Assembly (NCBI RefSeq): GCF_030704535.1
Contig: NC_081811.1
Coordinates: 1,809,501 to 1,873,500, forward strand
From: Vitis vinifera
Lineage: Eukaryota > Streptophyta > Magnoliopsida > Vitales > Vitaceae
Reading direction: 5' to 3'
DNA: 64,000 bases
A program made the position numbers and the translations under genes. How positions within the stretch are numbered: the first letter of the stretch is position 1; each line of letters begins with the position of its first letter. A model generated the notes under the pieces. The model made no database searches, was not told where the DNA came from, and saw nothing but the letters and a program-made list of their open reading frames with translations. This document shows positions 48,295 through 61,000 of the stretch, piece by piece.

Positions 48295-50590
48295 TTAAAC
48301 CAGGACACAACCTTCCATGACTGTAACGGCTTTTCCTCGCAACAGCACCCTCTGGTTTTGTTCATCTAAATGAATATCCACTCTTCCACTTCTAGGAGAT
48401 GCCTGAACAAAGTAAACATTATAGTATAATCAATATGATGAAGACCATAATGACGATGATGATAACAATGATGATGATCGGGGGAAGATTACCGCATATG
48501 CAAGTAAATCGCATTTCCCCAACTTTTGGCTCCAATAAGGTGCTAAGCTACAATGTGCACTCCCACAAACAGGATCCTGAGAGATAAAAGATATTGAGCA
48601 CAAAGGAATATATGGAGGTATGCAGAAATTGTAATGAAAAGGAATGGGCCGATGCTGGGGGGAATTTTCTCCAGCTGAAAAACACTCTCATGTGTTCTAA
48701 TTTAGCATGTCCAATCTGGTCTGCATACTTTGAAGAAGCATATATATAAATTTTCAAAACAAGCTAGATGTTCGATGTGAGAAGTTGTTTGATGCTGCAA
48801 AGAAAAACATTATAATGGTTTGAGACCAAGTGACAACTTATTACCTCCTTGATCCCCAATTTGGGACAGAAGAAGCGACTGAAGAAGTCAAATTCAGATT
48901 CTGGAGGAGCAAGCCCTGTTATAATTAACCCCCTCCCTGGAAGTTTTTGTATATCATCAAACTGTGGTTCTATATCCACAACGGTCTTCCCAGATGGTAG
49001 CACGACCTGAACCAACACAACACAACTAGCTGTGAAGAAGTTGTCTTTCTCTACCATATGAATTATATGGACAAAAAAGTGAAGAAGCAAAGGGCTAAAG
49101 GATTCGAGAAAATACAAAGAGGTCATCTCCCTCAGTCTTCTTTATATCAATCACTGAAGCACCATTCAAGGCTTTGGATATTGATGCAACCTCAGCAGAG
49201 TTATATTCGACCATTGGGACAATCGGGAAATCTAATTCGACAGAGAAGTGTTCTTGTGCTTCTCCATTCTCATACTTCAAGGCATCTGATTTGTTGCCTT
49301 GCATGACTTTTCTGGCAGTTAAAACTCCAGACAGTGTGATGAACTCTATCATATTTCCCTTCATCAAGCTGGAAGTGAAGAGAAAGTGTGCTGCTGCTAA
49401 GGTAGCATGGCCACAGAGATTCACCTGCAAACAAGCGTAGCATAGACTTAACACAAGGAAGACATAGCTAGCTGTCAATTGAAACACAGACACAAGCACT
49501 AATTGGTAAAATATGTATTAGATTTATAACGACCTACTCCCAACCATTAGATATGTCTTCCTTGGGCCAAAAGGGTTCTCAAGATTTTGAAACGCGTCTA
49601 ATCTACATGATTAAGAGGAACCCATAAATATTCAAGTACTTTTCTCCTTCCCCTATCTAATGTGATATGTTAAACAAACTCTCATTTGTAATGATCTATT
49701 CCTATTTGTGTAGATATTGTCTGTTTTGCACTAAAGAGGCTCTCATTTATATATATAGTGACAGGAACTTTTTTCGGCTATCCAAGATATCATAAGATTA
49801 GTATAGTTTAGATATCAAAACCTGCAAACCCAGTCAATGAAGGTTGTAAACAAACACCACAATAAGGGATTAAGCTTAATTATTATTTTTCTCTTCAGTT
49901 TGGGAAATGGGGAAGAAGATTGAAATACAGCACAAGAATGTTCTTTTCCTTCATATCTATATTCAAATTTGGTATTTGTGGTTCTCAGAATTTCTCAATC
50001 GGGGCATACTTTTTCTTGAAACTAGTACAACCCAATTGAAGCAAGCATTGGATTAAGTCATCCAATAATTCCTGAAATTAAACTTCAAAGTCATAAACAA
50101 AAGCAAGAAACGGATTGGGTAGCTGAGAAAATGGGACGAAAAAATAAAATAAAAATCAAACTTATCTTATCAGTGCTTTTTCTTTCAGAGGACTAATTCC
50201 CACCTTTTCTCAACAACCAAACATAGCATATGATAAAAATTGTAGAAATGAACTCACCTCGGTAGTGGGAGTGAACCATCTGAGCCGAAACCTAGGAGTT
50301 AAAATTGTAGTGGACGAGTCAAGAGCCTCTGGCTCAGTGATCCGATTCAAGTAACAAGTTTCAGAGATATTGAACTCCATAGCCAGGGCCTGCAACCAAT
50401 CCTCATCTCTCTCTTCCTCCAACAAGCAAACTGCAGCTGGGTTTCCCTTGAACGCTGAATCAGTGAATGCATCTACCTGTCTCACAATTCTCAACCATAG
50501 TCAAATATATAGGATGTACCCACATCTACATATAGAAAAAGAGGGAGATGCGACACTTACCACTGTGAATTTGACTGGTTTTTTCGCCAT
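48295..50590 (-). CDS. PhzF-family isomerase-like protein, tandem copy B (chimeric)
   Basis: Six exons: 50561-50590, 50258-50476, 49116-49424, 48845-49006, 48493-48576 and 48295-48402 (303 residues), with the same exon lengths as A and C. All four PhzF catalytic equivalents are present: E49 (NISETCY), H89 (CGHATL), D241 and S246 (DPVCGSAH). This makes B the best candidate for an active enzyme of the three. Exons 1-2 are almost identical to A (MAKKPVKFTV, EPEALDSS, FTPTTE). Exons 3-6 follow C (TSSLMKGNMIEF, EHFSVELD, VVLPSGK, KLPGRGLI, FSRFFCPKLG, ASPRSG). The switch falls near the start of exon 3 at about 49.43 kb. Plant PhzF proteins are presumed cytosolic isomerases or epimerase-like enzymes without known substrate. 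Confidence 0.92.
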
Positions 50591-50984
50591 GAAAGAAAGT
50601 TCAGCTGGAATGGTGTTTTCTGTTATCTCTGTATGGTAAGGTGGGGATGAGAAACTCAACTCTTAAAAGGCGGCTTCTCTTCCGACGACTCTTTTGAGCT
50701 GTTTTGCGGTTGGTGGATTATGGAAATAAAAAATTATTAATTACAAGTTTTTTTTAGATTCCCTTTTTCACAACAGAGAAAGATAAGATCCAACTGTTTT
50801 AGAAAAGGGTTTTTAAGAATAATATATTATTATATTTGATATTTAAATGTATTTAATATATTTAATAAATAAAATTAAATAATTATATTATATGATTAAA
50901 TCATATTAACTCATTTAATAATACTTAAAATTAAATTCAAAGTAATAAATAAAAGAAATAATAAATTTGTTTAGAAAAAAAAAA

Positions 50985-51335
50985 TTAAGGATATATTTGT
51001 TAACTATTTTTGAAATTCTATTTTTTAAAATAAAAATTTAGGAAGACACGTTTGATAATTTAAAACTATTTTCTATTTTTACTTTCAAAAATAGAAAATA
51101 TTATACTTTCAGATAACATTTTTCAGTTGTTTTATATTATTTTTACCTATTTTTAAAAAAATTATTTTAAAAATTAATTATTCAATCAAGTAAAATGATT
51201 AAAAATAGGTTAAAAATACTTAAATTTTTAAATGAACTTTTATTCTATAAAACATTAAATAATAATTTTAAAAAATTACTTTAAAAAAATCATTTTTAAA
51301 ACTATTTTCTAAAACAGTTATTAAACAAATCTTAA
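50985..51335. mobile_element. MITE upstream of PhzF B
   Basis: Orthologous to 35451-35788: same ends and position relative to the gene, with small indels. Carried along by the duplication, not an independent insertion. Confidence 0.6.
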
Positions 51336-51560
51336 GTATATTTATTTTTTAATTTTGATGTATGTATCTTACATTTTAATTTTCAATGTTCAAAATTTAA
51401 TATTTTGTCCTTAATTGTTAAAAAAATCCATGATCAATTTATTAAGTAAATAAATAAGGTTAAAATACAAAAAAAAAAAAATTGATTAAATTTGAAGCCC
51501 ACACGCTTTACAGTTGCATACGAAAATCTATAAAATAAAAATAAATAAATAAATAAGTGA

Positions 51561-51692
51561 AACTCCACAGCCCTGGCCTGCAATCATTCCTGATCTCTCT
51601 TCCTCTAACAAGCAGACTGCAGCTGGGTTTCCCTTGAACGCTGTCTCTGTGAATGCATTTAGCACACTGAATTTGACTGGTTTTTTCGCCAT
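51561..51692 (-). pseudogene. Intron-less PhzF 5' fragment (unit B)
   Basis: Duplicate of the fragment at 36011-36142, differing at only a few bases and with the same missing intron 1 and the same truncation point. Confidence 0.75.
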
Positions 51693-51975
51693 TGAAGTGG
51701 GGTTGTGGTTGAGTTCACTGGTTATGGTTTCTCTTTGTCTCAGCCTCTGAGAAAGGTGGAGATGAGACCATCAAAATATAAGCTGGTTTTGGTCGGTGAA
51801 ATAAAAGTAGTAACTGATACTTCTTGTACAATACTACCATCAATGACATGACAATTATACTTTTCATACCATAATTAGAATCTTCGCGTGCCAAGGTTAG
51901 GTTCAAACATTTTCCTTTAAAGCCTTTGTGTTATTCACCTCTTTCTATTTAAGTATTATCTGCATATGTGATTTT

Positions 51976-52626
51976 TGTGGGGACTCCCCTCCACGTGTCA
52001 CTCCCCTCAGTACTGCCCGGATAGCTGCCACATCATCCGAAGCCTTCTATCCGGACCACACAGGCATGCAGCAAATGACACTAGACTCCCTAAGTGGGCA
52101 ACGTCTTCCAACCAGCCTTCAAGCCCCCTTGCTACGTGTAATCATTTCCATCTCACATGGAGGTGACTGATGAGATATTCCCCAGTCCTTACATTCATGT
52201 CAATGGATTATCACACACCGTCTCATACCTCCAGCAAGTTGAAGTGACAGACAACTGCATCATGACACAACTTTCGACGGCACCTGCTAGCCGCCTAAAA
52301 CTGTAATGATTGTCCTATCACCTGCAAGACAGCCATCATTATGGAGAAAGTCAAAGTGTCTATTCGGCACTACAATAGCTTTCTCCTAAGCACTAGAAAA
52401 AGTCCTCCTGAAGCATAATCCAGGTACGCGCGTTTAAGCTGATCTATTCATTCTCTCCTTGAAAGGGTCTGATCTACCTAACTTAAGCTTCGGAGGGGTG
52501 TGCCTGGACCACCTATTCAGACATCCTTTGTGCAAAGAAGAAGCTTGCCCAGTTCCCTGTCACTAGGCATAAGCTCTGAGACGCACAACGTAAGGAGTAT
52601 CTGACCTCAGTTGACCTCGCATAACA
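51976..52626 (+). mobile_element. Solo LTR at the B/C junction
   Basis: 651 bp, begins TGTGGGGACT and ends ATAACA. Flanks ATTTT and ATTTC form an imperfect 5-bp target duplication. Same family as 36395-37027. Its start resembles that of the intact Gypsy LTR (TGTAGGGAC). Its right end carries the undisturbed version of the site where the Gypsy element sits in unit A. Old fossil. Confidence 0.75.
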
Positions 52627-53550
52627 ATTTCCATTGCTATTTTGAAACTCTTTAGCCCCAACATCACCACCGTGAATGACCAACCTGTTGCATTCTATTA
52701 AACCAAGAATACTTTACAAGACTATAAAATTCTCATTTGGTGCCTTGGCAGCCATCACCCATTTATGCACACTATTAGAACGGTGTGGAACTGTTACGCC
52801 CATGACATCTCTAGAATGATTGAGACGTAGTAAAATTTTATCCATTATTCCCAGAACTTTCACCCAACTCTAGAGGAAGGTAGAGATCAGTGGACTCCTT
52901 TGGAAGAATGAACAACTTGACTTCATGTTTACAAAGTTCTACTCTGCTGTAAGTGCTCAAATCATGGATTATTTAAGAAAAACACGACACATTGAGGAAA
53001 AAAAATGTAGATTTATCGAAATCCCACCCTTTTAAGTATTGAAAGCAGATGTTCAAGGGGAATTAATACGAAGATGTTTGAAGAAGATGAAATTTGGGGA
53101 AGCCTGAATTTTACAGGCTTAAATAAAATTCTAAAAACAAAAAACTAAGAATATTATTAAATTCAGCATCACTTAATCTAATGCTAGAGCCAGTTCAATA
53201 CTAGAAGTTTCACTCCCAATACACCGTTTCACAAAATAGTAGCATTTAATTTGCTCCAGGTCATTCTTGTAGAAAATCTCCTCCAATTAGTGTTTGCTAG
53301 AAAGGCTTTCAGCCTCAATAAAGGCCCATTATACTTTGTGACATACTGGCAAATGGAAAAAGGAGACAATAGCAGCACAGTTGGATGGTTTCCAAATCCA
53401 AATTCACAGAAGGAAGTCCATACTCCACAGCAAGCAACAATACCAGGTTTATAATTCAAAATTCTTGATTATAATTGAAGGCTCCTCCACACAAGAACCA
53501 CAATTTATTTTAATTCTGTTGTACGTCAAAAGATGAAACTTGCTCTAAAC

Positions 53551-56378
53551 TTAAACCAGGACACAACCTTCCATGACTGTAACGGCTTTTCCTCGCAACA
53601 GCACCCTCTGGTTTTGTTCATCTAAATGAATATCCACTATTCCACTTCTAGGAGATGCCTGAACAAAGTAAACATTACAGCATAAAAAATACGATGAGGA
53701 CCATAATGACGATGATGATAACAATGATGATGATCGGGGGAGATTACCGGATATGCAAGTAAATCACATTTCCCCAACTTTTGGCTCCAATAGGGTGCTA
53801 AGCTACAATGTGCACTCCCACAAACAGGATCCTGAGAGATAAAAGATATTGAGCACAAAGGAATATATGGAGGCATGCAGAAATTGTAATGAAAAAGGAA
53901 TGGGCCGATGCTGGGGGGAATTTTCTCCAGCTGAAAAACACTCTCATGTGTTCTAATTTAGCATGTCCAATCTGGTCTGCATACTTTGAAGAAGCATATA
54001 TATAAATTTTCAAAACAAGCTAGATGTTTGATGTGAGAAGTTGTTTGATGCTGCAAAGAAAAACATTATAATGGTTTGCGACCAAGTGACAACTTATTAC
54101 CTCCTTGATCCCCAATTTGGGACAGAAAAAGCGACTGAAGAAGTCAAATTCAGATTCTGGAGGAGCAAGCCCTGTTATAATTAACCCCCTCCCTGGAAGT
54201 TTTTGTATATCATCAAACTGTGGTTCTATATCCACAACAGTCTTCCCAGATGGTAGCACGACCTGAACCAACACAACACAACTAGCTGTGAAGAAGTTGT
54301 CTTTCTTTACCATATGAATTATATGGACAAAAAAGTGAAGAAGCAGAAGCAAAGGGCTAAAGGATTCGAGAAAATACAAAGAGGTCATCTTTCTCAGTCT
54401 TCTTTATATCAATCACTGAAGCACCATTCAAGGCTTTGGATATTGATGCAACCTCAGCAGAGTTATATTCGACCATTGGGACAATCGGGAAATCTAATTC
54501 GACAGAGAAGTGTTCTTGTGCTTCTCCATTCTCATACTTCAAGGCATCTGAGTTGTTGCCTTGCATGACTTTTCTGGCAGTTAAAACTCCAGACAGTGTG
54601 ATGAACTCTATCATATTTCCCTTCATCAAGCTGGAAGTGAAGAGAAGGTGTGCTGCTGCTAAGGTAGCATGGCCACAGAGTTTCACCTGCAAACAAGCAT
54701 AGACTTAGCACAAGAGAGACATACCTAGCCGTCAGTTCATTGAAAGAAACACAAACACAAGCACGAATTGGTCAAATATGTATTAAATTTATAATCACCC
54801 ACTGCCAACCATATAGGTATGTCCTCTTTGGGCCCAAAAGGTTCTCACGGTTTTAAAACACATCTAATTTACATGATTAAGAGGAGTTATATATATAGTG
54901 TCAAGAACTTTTTCCCCTTTTCCTACCTAATGTGATATCCCCTGTGGGGTTAAACAAACCCTCACACCAGGATTGGAATTGAATTTAATACCATTATCCA
55001 CTCCTAATTGTGTAGAAATTGTCTAAGAGACTCTCACGACTTTAAAATGTGTTTACATGGTTAAGAAAAGTTCATACATATATAACGACAGGAACTTTTT
55101 CAACAATTGGAGATATCATAAGATTAGTATAGTTTACTCATCAAAAACTGCAAACCCAGTCAATGAAGGTTGTAAACAATCACCACAATAAGGGATTAGG
55201 CTTGATTATTATTTTTTTCTTTGGTTTGGGAAATAGGGAAGAAGGTTGAAATACAGCACAAGAATGTTCTTTTCAAGAATCTGTTACTCCTTAAAGACAT
55301 CCACTTTTCTGGGGAACAAAATGGAAGTCCTTTCTTGCATATCTATATTCAAATTTGGTAATTGTGATTCTCAGAATTTCTCATTTGGGGCATAATTTTT
55401 CTTGAAACTAGTACAACCCAATTGAAGCAAGCATTGGATTAAGTCATCCAATAATCCCTGAAATTGAACTTTAAGTAATAAACAAAGGCAAACAATAGAT
55501 TTGGTAGCTGAGAAAATAGTGCAAAGATGAAAAATAAACTTATGTTATCAGTTGTAACGACCCGCACTAAATCATGTAGATATTATCCGCTTTGGACCCA
55601 AAGGGGTCCTCACGGCTTTAAAACACGTCTACTTGGTTAAGAGGAACCTATACATATATAGCGCCAGAAACTTTCTCCCCTATCCGATGTGGGACATCAC
55701 AAACACCCCTCATGCAAACACAACATCCTCGTTGTGTCCCATGAGATTGCGGGGTCAATCAGACAAAGCCAAACAAACCCCCACACCGGGGTCGGGGATC
55801 AGCTCTGATACCATTTATAACGACCCACACCCAATCATGTAGATATTATCCGCTTTGGACCCAAAAGGGTACTCACGGCTTTAAAACGCGTCTACTTAGT
55901 TAAGAAGAACCTCTAGTCAGGAACTTTCTTCCCTATCCGACGTGGGACATCGTGGTTTTTTTTTTTTTTTCCTCAGAGAACTGATTTCCACCTTTTCTGG
56001 ACAACCAAACATAACATATGATAAAAATGGTAGAAATGAACTCACCTCAGCAACAGGAGTGAACCATCTGAGCCGAAACCTAGGAGTTAAAATTGTAGTG
56101 GACGAGTCAAGAGCCTCTGGCTTAGTGATCCGAGTCAAGTAACCAGTTTGAGAGACATTGAACTCCATAGCCAGGGCCTGCAACCAATCCTCATCTCTCT
56201 CTTCCTCCAACAAGCAAACTGCAGCAGGGTTTCCCTTGAACGCTGAATCAGTGAATGCATCAACCTGTCCCACAATTCTCAACCATATTCAAATATATAG
56301 GATGTACCCACATTTACATATAGAAAAAGAGGGAGATACAACACTTACCACACTGTATTTGACTGGTTTTTTCGCCAT
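53551..56378 (-). CDS. PhzF-family isomerase-like protein, tandem copy C
   Basis: Six exons: 56349-56378, 56046-56264, 54378-54686, 54101-54262, 53748-53831 and 53551-53658 (303 residues), all GT-AG. The C-half is intact (DPVCGSAH) and H89 is kept. The N-half reads FNVSQTGYLTR where A and B read FN(F/I)SE(S/T)CYLNR, so the residue equivalent to the catalytic Glu (E49) is Gln. In bacterial PhzF this Glu is the proton shuttle, so C is probably inactive or altered. Exons 1-2 carry further changes not in A or B (KYSV, KPEA, FTPVAE). Intron 2 is longest here because of a second, younger TRIM insertion. C lacks the MITE, fragment and solo LTR found upstream of A and B. Confidence 0.9.
55553..55955 (-). 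mobile_element. TRIM-type element in intron 2 of PhzF C
   Basis: Terminal direct repeats of about 140-150 bp at 55553-55701 and 55816-55955 (opening TGTAACGACC / TATAACGACC, with TATCCGATGTGGGACATC near the end). The non-coding middle is about 114 bp. In minus orientation TGGTATCAGAGCT, the initiator-Met tRNA primer-binding site, follows the right repeat after two bases. Copies A and B show the empty site (TTATCAGTGCTTTTTC, near 34626 and 50170), so it inserted after C separated. Fossil, non-coding by nature. Confidence 0.8.
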
Positions 56379-56499
56379 GAAAGAGGGATAAAGGTCCGCT
56401 GGAATGGCGTTTTCTGTTATCTCTGTTTGGAGCTGAAGATGAGAAACTCCAAGTCCTCAAGGCGGCTTCTCTCCCCAACAACTCTTCGAGCTAGGCTTT

Positions 56500-57950
56500 T
56501 GTGGTTGGTGGATTATGGAAGAAAAAAAACTATAAATTACTTTTCTTATTAGATTCCTTGTTTAAAAAACAAAGGGTGATATTTTATTTTAAAATTATTT
56601 CTTGACTTTGTATAAAAATAAAAGGTCGATAACATCAAATCTTCAAAAACAGATCTCAAATCTAATTTTTAAGAATTTTATTTAAAAATTATTTCTTGAT
56701 TTTGTATAAAAATAAAAATTTGTTTAAAAATCTAAAATATAAAATTATTTTAAAATATATATTTGTATAATTATTTTTAAAAATAACTATAAAAAATAAT
56801 TAAAAATAACTAATAAATATTTTCTAAAATCCTTTTATGTTTTATTTTTAAGAATAAAAAATAACAAATAATTTTTTTATTGTTAAACATATTTTTTTTA
56901 TTTTTTTGTTTTTAAATAAATAAAAAAAAGTATTTTCAAAAAAGACGGCCAAGTAAACCCTAAATTTAAAAAAAAAAAATTAAAATTTTACTTCTTCAGA
57001 CCGTTTCAACTAGCCATGTTCAATTCTCCTGTACCAAGTGTACCCTTCAATTTTAATCCCTTGCCAAATTTATCCTTTAATTTAAATAAGTGAATTGCCA
57101 CGACGCTATACAAGTCTCATTTCATTCAGAAATATAGGATTAAAAGAGATAAACTAATATACACATTTGAAAAAATAATAATTTTCATATTTTAAAAATT
57201 ATATAAATAACTTCATTTTGACATTATTATTTTTAAACTTTTTAGGGTTAAATGCATTTTACCCTTTCAATCCTTCCCATGGACAAAAAATTCTTGTATT
57301 AGAACCACCCTATAATAGAAAGTATTTTTAGATTTTTTTATATTTAAAATTTTTTATTTTTTAAGTATTAAAAGGATTAAAAACACTTTTTTACGCACAC
57401 TTAATATGTACTTTATAATATCCTACAATCTGCTATTTTTCACTCATTTTCTATCTAAATTTCAATAACCATTACAATGTTATAATAGACGCATACTTTA
57501 ATTAAATAAAATATGCTTCCACTCATCCAAAATTCCGATAAACCACTTATCCAATAATATAATATGTAACAAGACACATTGGATATAAGCATGTCCACAT
57601 AGCACAAGAAAACTACTCACAAATTGACAAATTGTGCTTAAATAGCAAAGACTTTTCATTCAAATTGAAGAATTTTTTTTTTTTTCATATATGAGATATT
57701 TAGTATCATTATTTCGGGAGAGAATTGAGCAGCAACCAACCAAAAAAAAAAAAAAGGAAAGAAAGGAAGGAAGAACAGCAGACCAGCGTTTTAAAATGCA
57801 TATTTAAAAAGTTACATAGAGATGAGAATCCAACTCAAAGGAGGGTATGGATCTCGGGGTGGGCCAGTTAAGAATCCATCTGAGTTGAGAAGGGCTCACA
57901 TATGAGTGAGTGTGGATGGCCCCTAAGGTACTCTACTCTCCGAGCTTTCA
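56500..57950. other. Spacer between PhzF C and IWS1
   Basis: AT-rich with poly-A tracts, no gene seen. The part nearest 58060 is likely IWS1 3' UTR. Confidence 0.6.
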
Positions 57951-58059
57951 CAGAAAGCCTTGGAAGTAGTTGGCACGATTGAAGGTGTTCATACCGATAT
58001 CCCAGCCCCATGTAAAGCAGCACCTTCTTTCTTTTCGAGCAGAGGAATGAGTCATGACA

Positions 58060-61000
58060 CTACAAGTATTTGACCATACCACGACCTTCAACGCTGAGTT
58101 TTGTAGCTTGAAGCTGCTTCTTTTTGGGTGCCTTCAACTGTTGCAGCTTCTTGTTCATCTGCAATAAAATCGCAATTAAACAGTATTCAGAACTTGTCTA
58201 AGAAAAAGGACACAATAAAAACAAGTCTCCAAGTTATACACAGCATGTGAAGCAATAGAAGACAACTATTCAGATCTTTTAAGGAGTTTACGGGTCAAAT
58301 AAAAACATCTATGCTCATAGTTCTTCATCCGACAGTCTCAATATCTTAATATTGAAGATGTTATCAAATCTTCACGGTGAATAGCAATAGAAGGGCAAAG
58401 AGGATATATCTTATGTTACAGCAGACCAGATAACAGAAAACCTGAAATTTTGAACTACAAAACCCCCTATTCATATCTTCTGTAGAACCACCCAAACTCG
58501 GTCTCATCTCGATATTGCTTCCATTATTTTCTTCGGAAAGTTTCACAACAAAATATCTTTTTCCAATTGCCTGGATGGCTCTCAAGCAGTTTGCTAAGCA
58601 CATAGCCACAGTAGATTGATGGGCCTCCTTACTATATAAATGATGCAGATCATCATAAAATGATTTTATTGTTAAGGTAGACTAATTCAAAACAGTGGTT
58701 CCATCAATCTATGAAACCAAGAGTGGTAAATTCTCAGTCAAGTCTCTCTATGTAGCCCTTAAAGCGGGTGGTTCATCTTTGTTTCCTTCAAGCTTTATTT
58801 GGAATGTGAATGTGCAGCCCAAGATTAGCTTTTTTGCATGGGAGGCTACGTGGGGCAAAGCCTTAACCTTGGATATGGTCCAGAAAAGAGGATGGACCTT
58901 GGCAAATAGATGCTTTATGTGTCTTGAGAAAGAGGAGAACATAAACCATCTTCTTCTTCATTGTTCAATAACAAGGGCGTTATGGGATCTTCTTTTTGCT
59001 TTATTTGGGGTGTCTTGGGTTTTGCCTTCTTCAGTTAGAGAGACCCTTCTAAGTTGGAATGGTTTTTTCCTGGGCAAAAATCGCAAGAAGGCGTGGAGAG
59101 CTGCTACTCTTCACATTTTCTGGACGGTTTGGAAGGAGAGGAATAAATTGGCTTTCAAGGATGAATCGTTGTCAATTCAGAGACTGAAACACTCTTTTAT
59201 TCTTACTTTCTGGGCCGAGGCTAAGTTGTTCATAAACGATTGCCCTCTAACTATAGCTAATTTTATTGATTGGTTGGGTTCTAAGTAGGTTTGTGGTATT
59301 CGGTTCTCTTTGTATTTTGGCCTTTTTGAAGGCAAGTGTATAAGTATTGTATACTTAGAGTCGCTATTTTAGCGTCTCTTTTTTAATGAAATTTATCTAC
59401 TTATCAAAAAAAAAAAAAAATCGAATTTGATGACATTTTCATTTTTTTCTTTTTCTAATATAAAAAATTATAAAGAAATAACAACAGAAAATCGGAGGCT
59501 TGTCCTCTACTTTAAGGTTGAAGACGCTATACAGATGCACGGTTCATGGCACTCATGCAATAAAAAGTATTGAAATAAACAATGCCATATGGTAGCCCAG
59601 ATTACTCACTGGAAGCTTTGACTATGACTCAGATGAGTCCAGAATACTTATCCATCTCCAAATCAACTAGAATTTCAACGGCTTAAAAGCATATTTTTGG
59701 CAAAACATTCTTTTATATCCTCAGATAATAGGTTTTTTTTTCCTCCTTGATGATCACAATTTAACAGAAGCAAGTGATTCAAATATATTATCGGAATATT
59801 TAGAAGGTGCAAGTAGTCCAAATCAGCGTCAGAATAAGTAATCATCTGCTTTTGATACCCAGACTTTTAACTTTTTTCTATGGAAAGAGAAGACTAACCT
59901 TCAGACGACGTTGATCCTGTACAACTTGTTTAGCACGGGCCCTAATTTCATCTGGATCAATCTTAGACTGAGGACGCACTATAAAATCTAGCGGCATTGC
60001 CTCTGGCCTTGACGCATGTAACCTAGAAGATGATTGTCCAGACTTCCTTTCCCTGCATTGTAGTCAATGAAATATATTCATTGATTGTGCATGGTTCAAA
60101 TGGCTAATCAAGAGTTGAGTAGGAGGAACAAGATGGAGTATTTTATAAAAACTTACTGTGGAAGGTCAGCCAAATCAAGATCATCATCTCTAGATTCCAT
60201 TCCTGCAGCTTTATTCATTGGCCTATAGAGGAAATAAAAAGATAAGACCTCAGGCAAAAGAATATTAGAAATATAAAAATAGAAACAAAGGATGGGAAAA
60301 ATTGAGACAATTCACATATAAAAAAAGCTAGACAGAAAGGTAATAAGTACTTCTTTGCAGATGGCCTCCGAAAGGGAACCCTCTCATCATCAAAGTTCCT
60401 CATATCTTCAAACCTTGTGCTCTTATTAAATATGGGCCGACTCTGCATTCATAATTTTCAAAATGACATGGAAATATTATTGCCACTGAATACAAATATT
60501 TCAAAACTTGAAACCAAGAAAAAGGTCTGAAACAAACCTGATGTTAAAAAAGTAAATATAGATATTTAGGTAAAGATAACCAAACAACATTTTTCAGATA
60601 CCTATTTTCAGAACTAATAAGTTCACATTAATAATAGAGCCCTTATTAGGCACAGAATATGCATGCATAAATCTGCACAGAATAAAACATCCATAAAGAT
60701 CCATTCCAGTTCTGACACCCATTTACAGGGGGGTCCAATGGAGCAGACTCCATTCTCCATGACTGCATGATGAGAAGTTGGACGTCTAAAATGATGGAAT
60801 TGTCAGAAAAGGGAGAGGACCCATGTTAAATCTGAGAGAGGATATCTCCAGGTATAATCCTTGAAAAAGGAGACATACATCCACCATGTAGACAAATGTC
60901 ACAGCTATCTCAAATAAAATATAAAGTAGGACAGGCAAAGTGATTCCAAATACATATGGATACGGTGAGTAAAGAAACTTATTCAATTACCCATTTATCA

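Noticed and set aside
32717-56378. A phenazine-type biosynthetic cluster
   Set aside because: Only PhzF-family genes are present; no other phenazine or secondary-metabolism genes are nearby, and plants have PhzF homologues without phenazines.
58695-59288. A 197-codon frame that could be taken for a host gene inside the IWS1 intron
   Set aside because: Its zf-RVT domain and following poly-A tail identify it as the end of a LINE.
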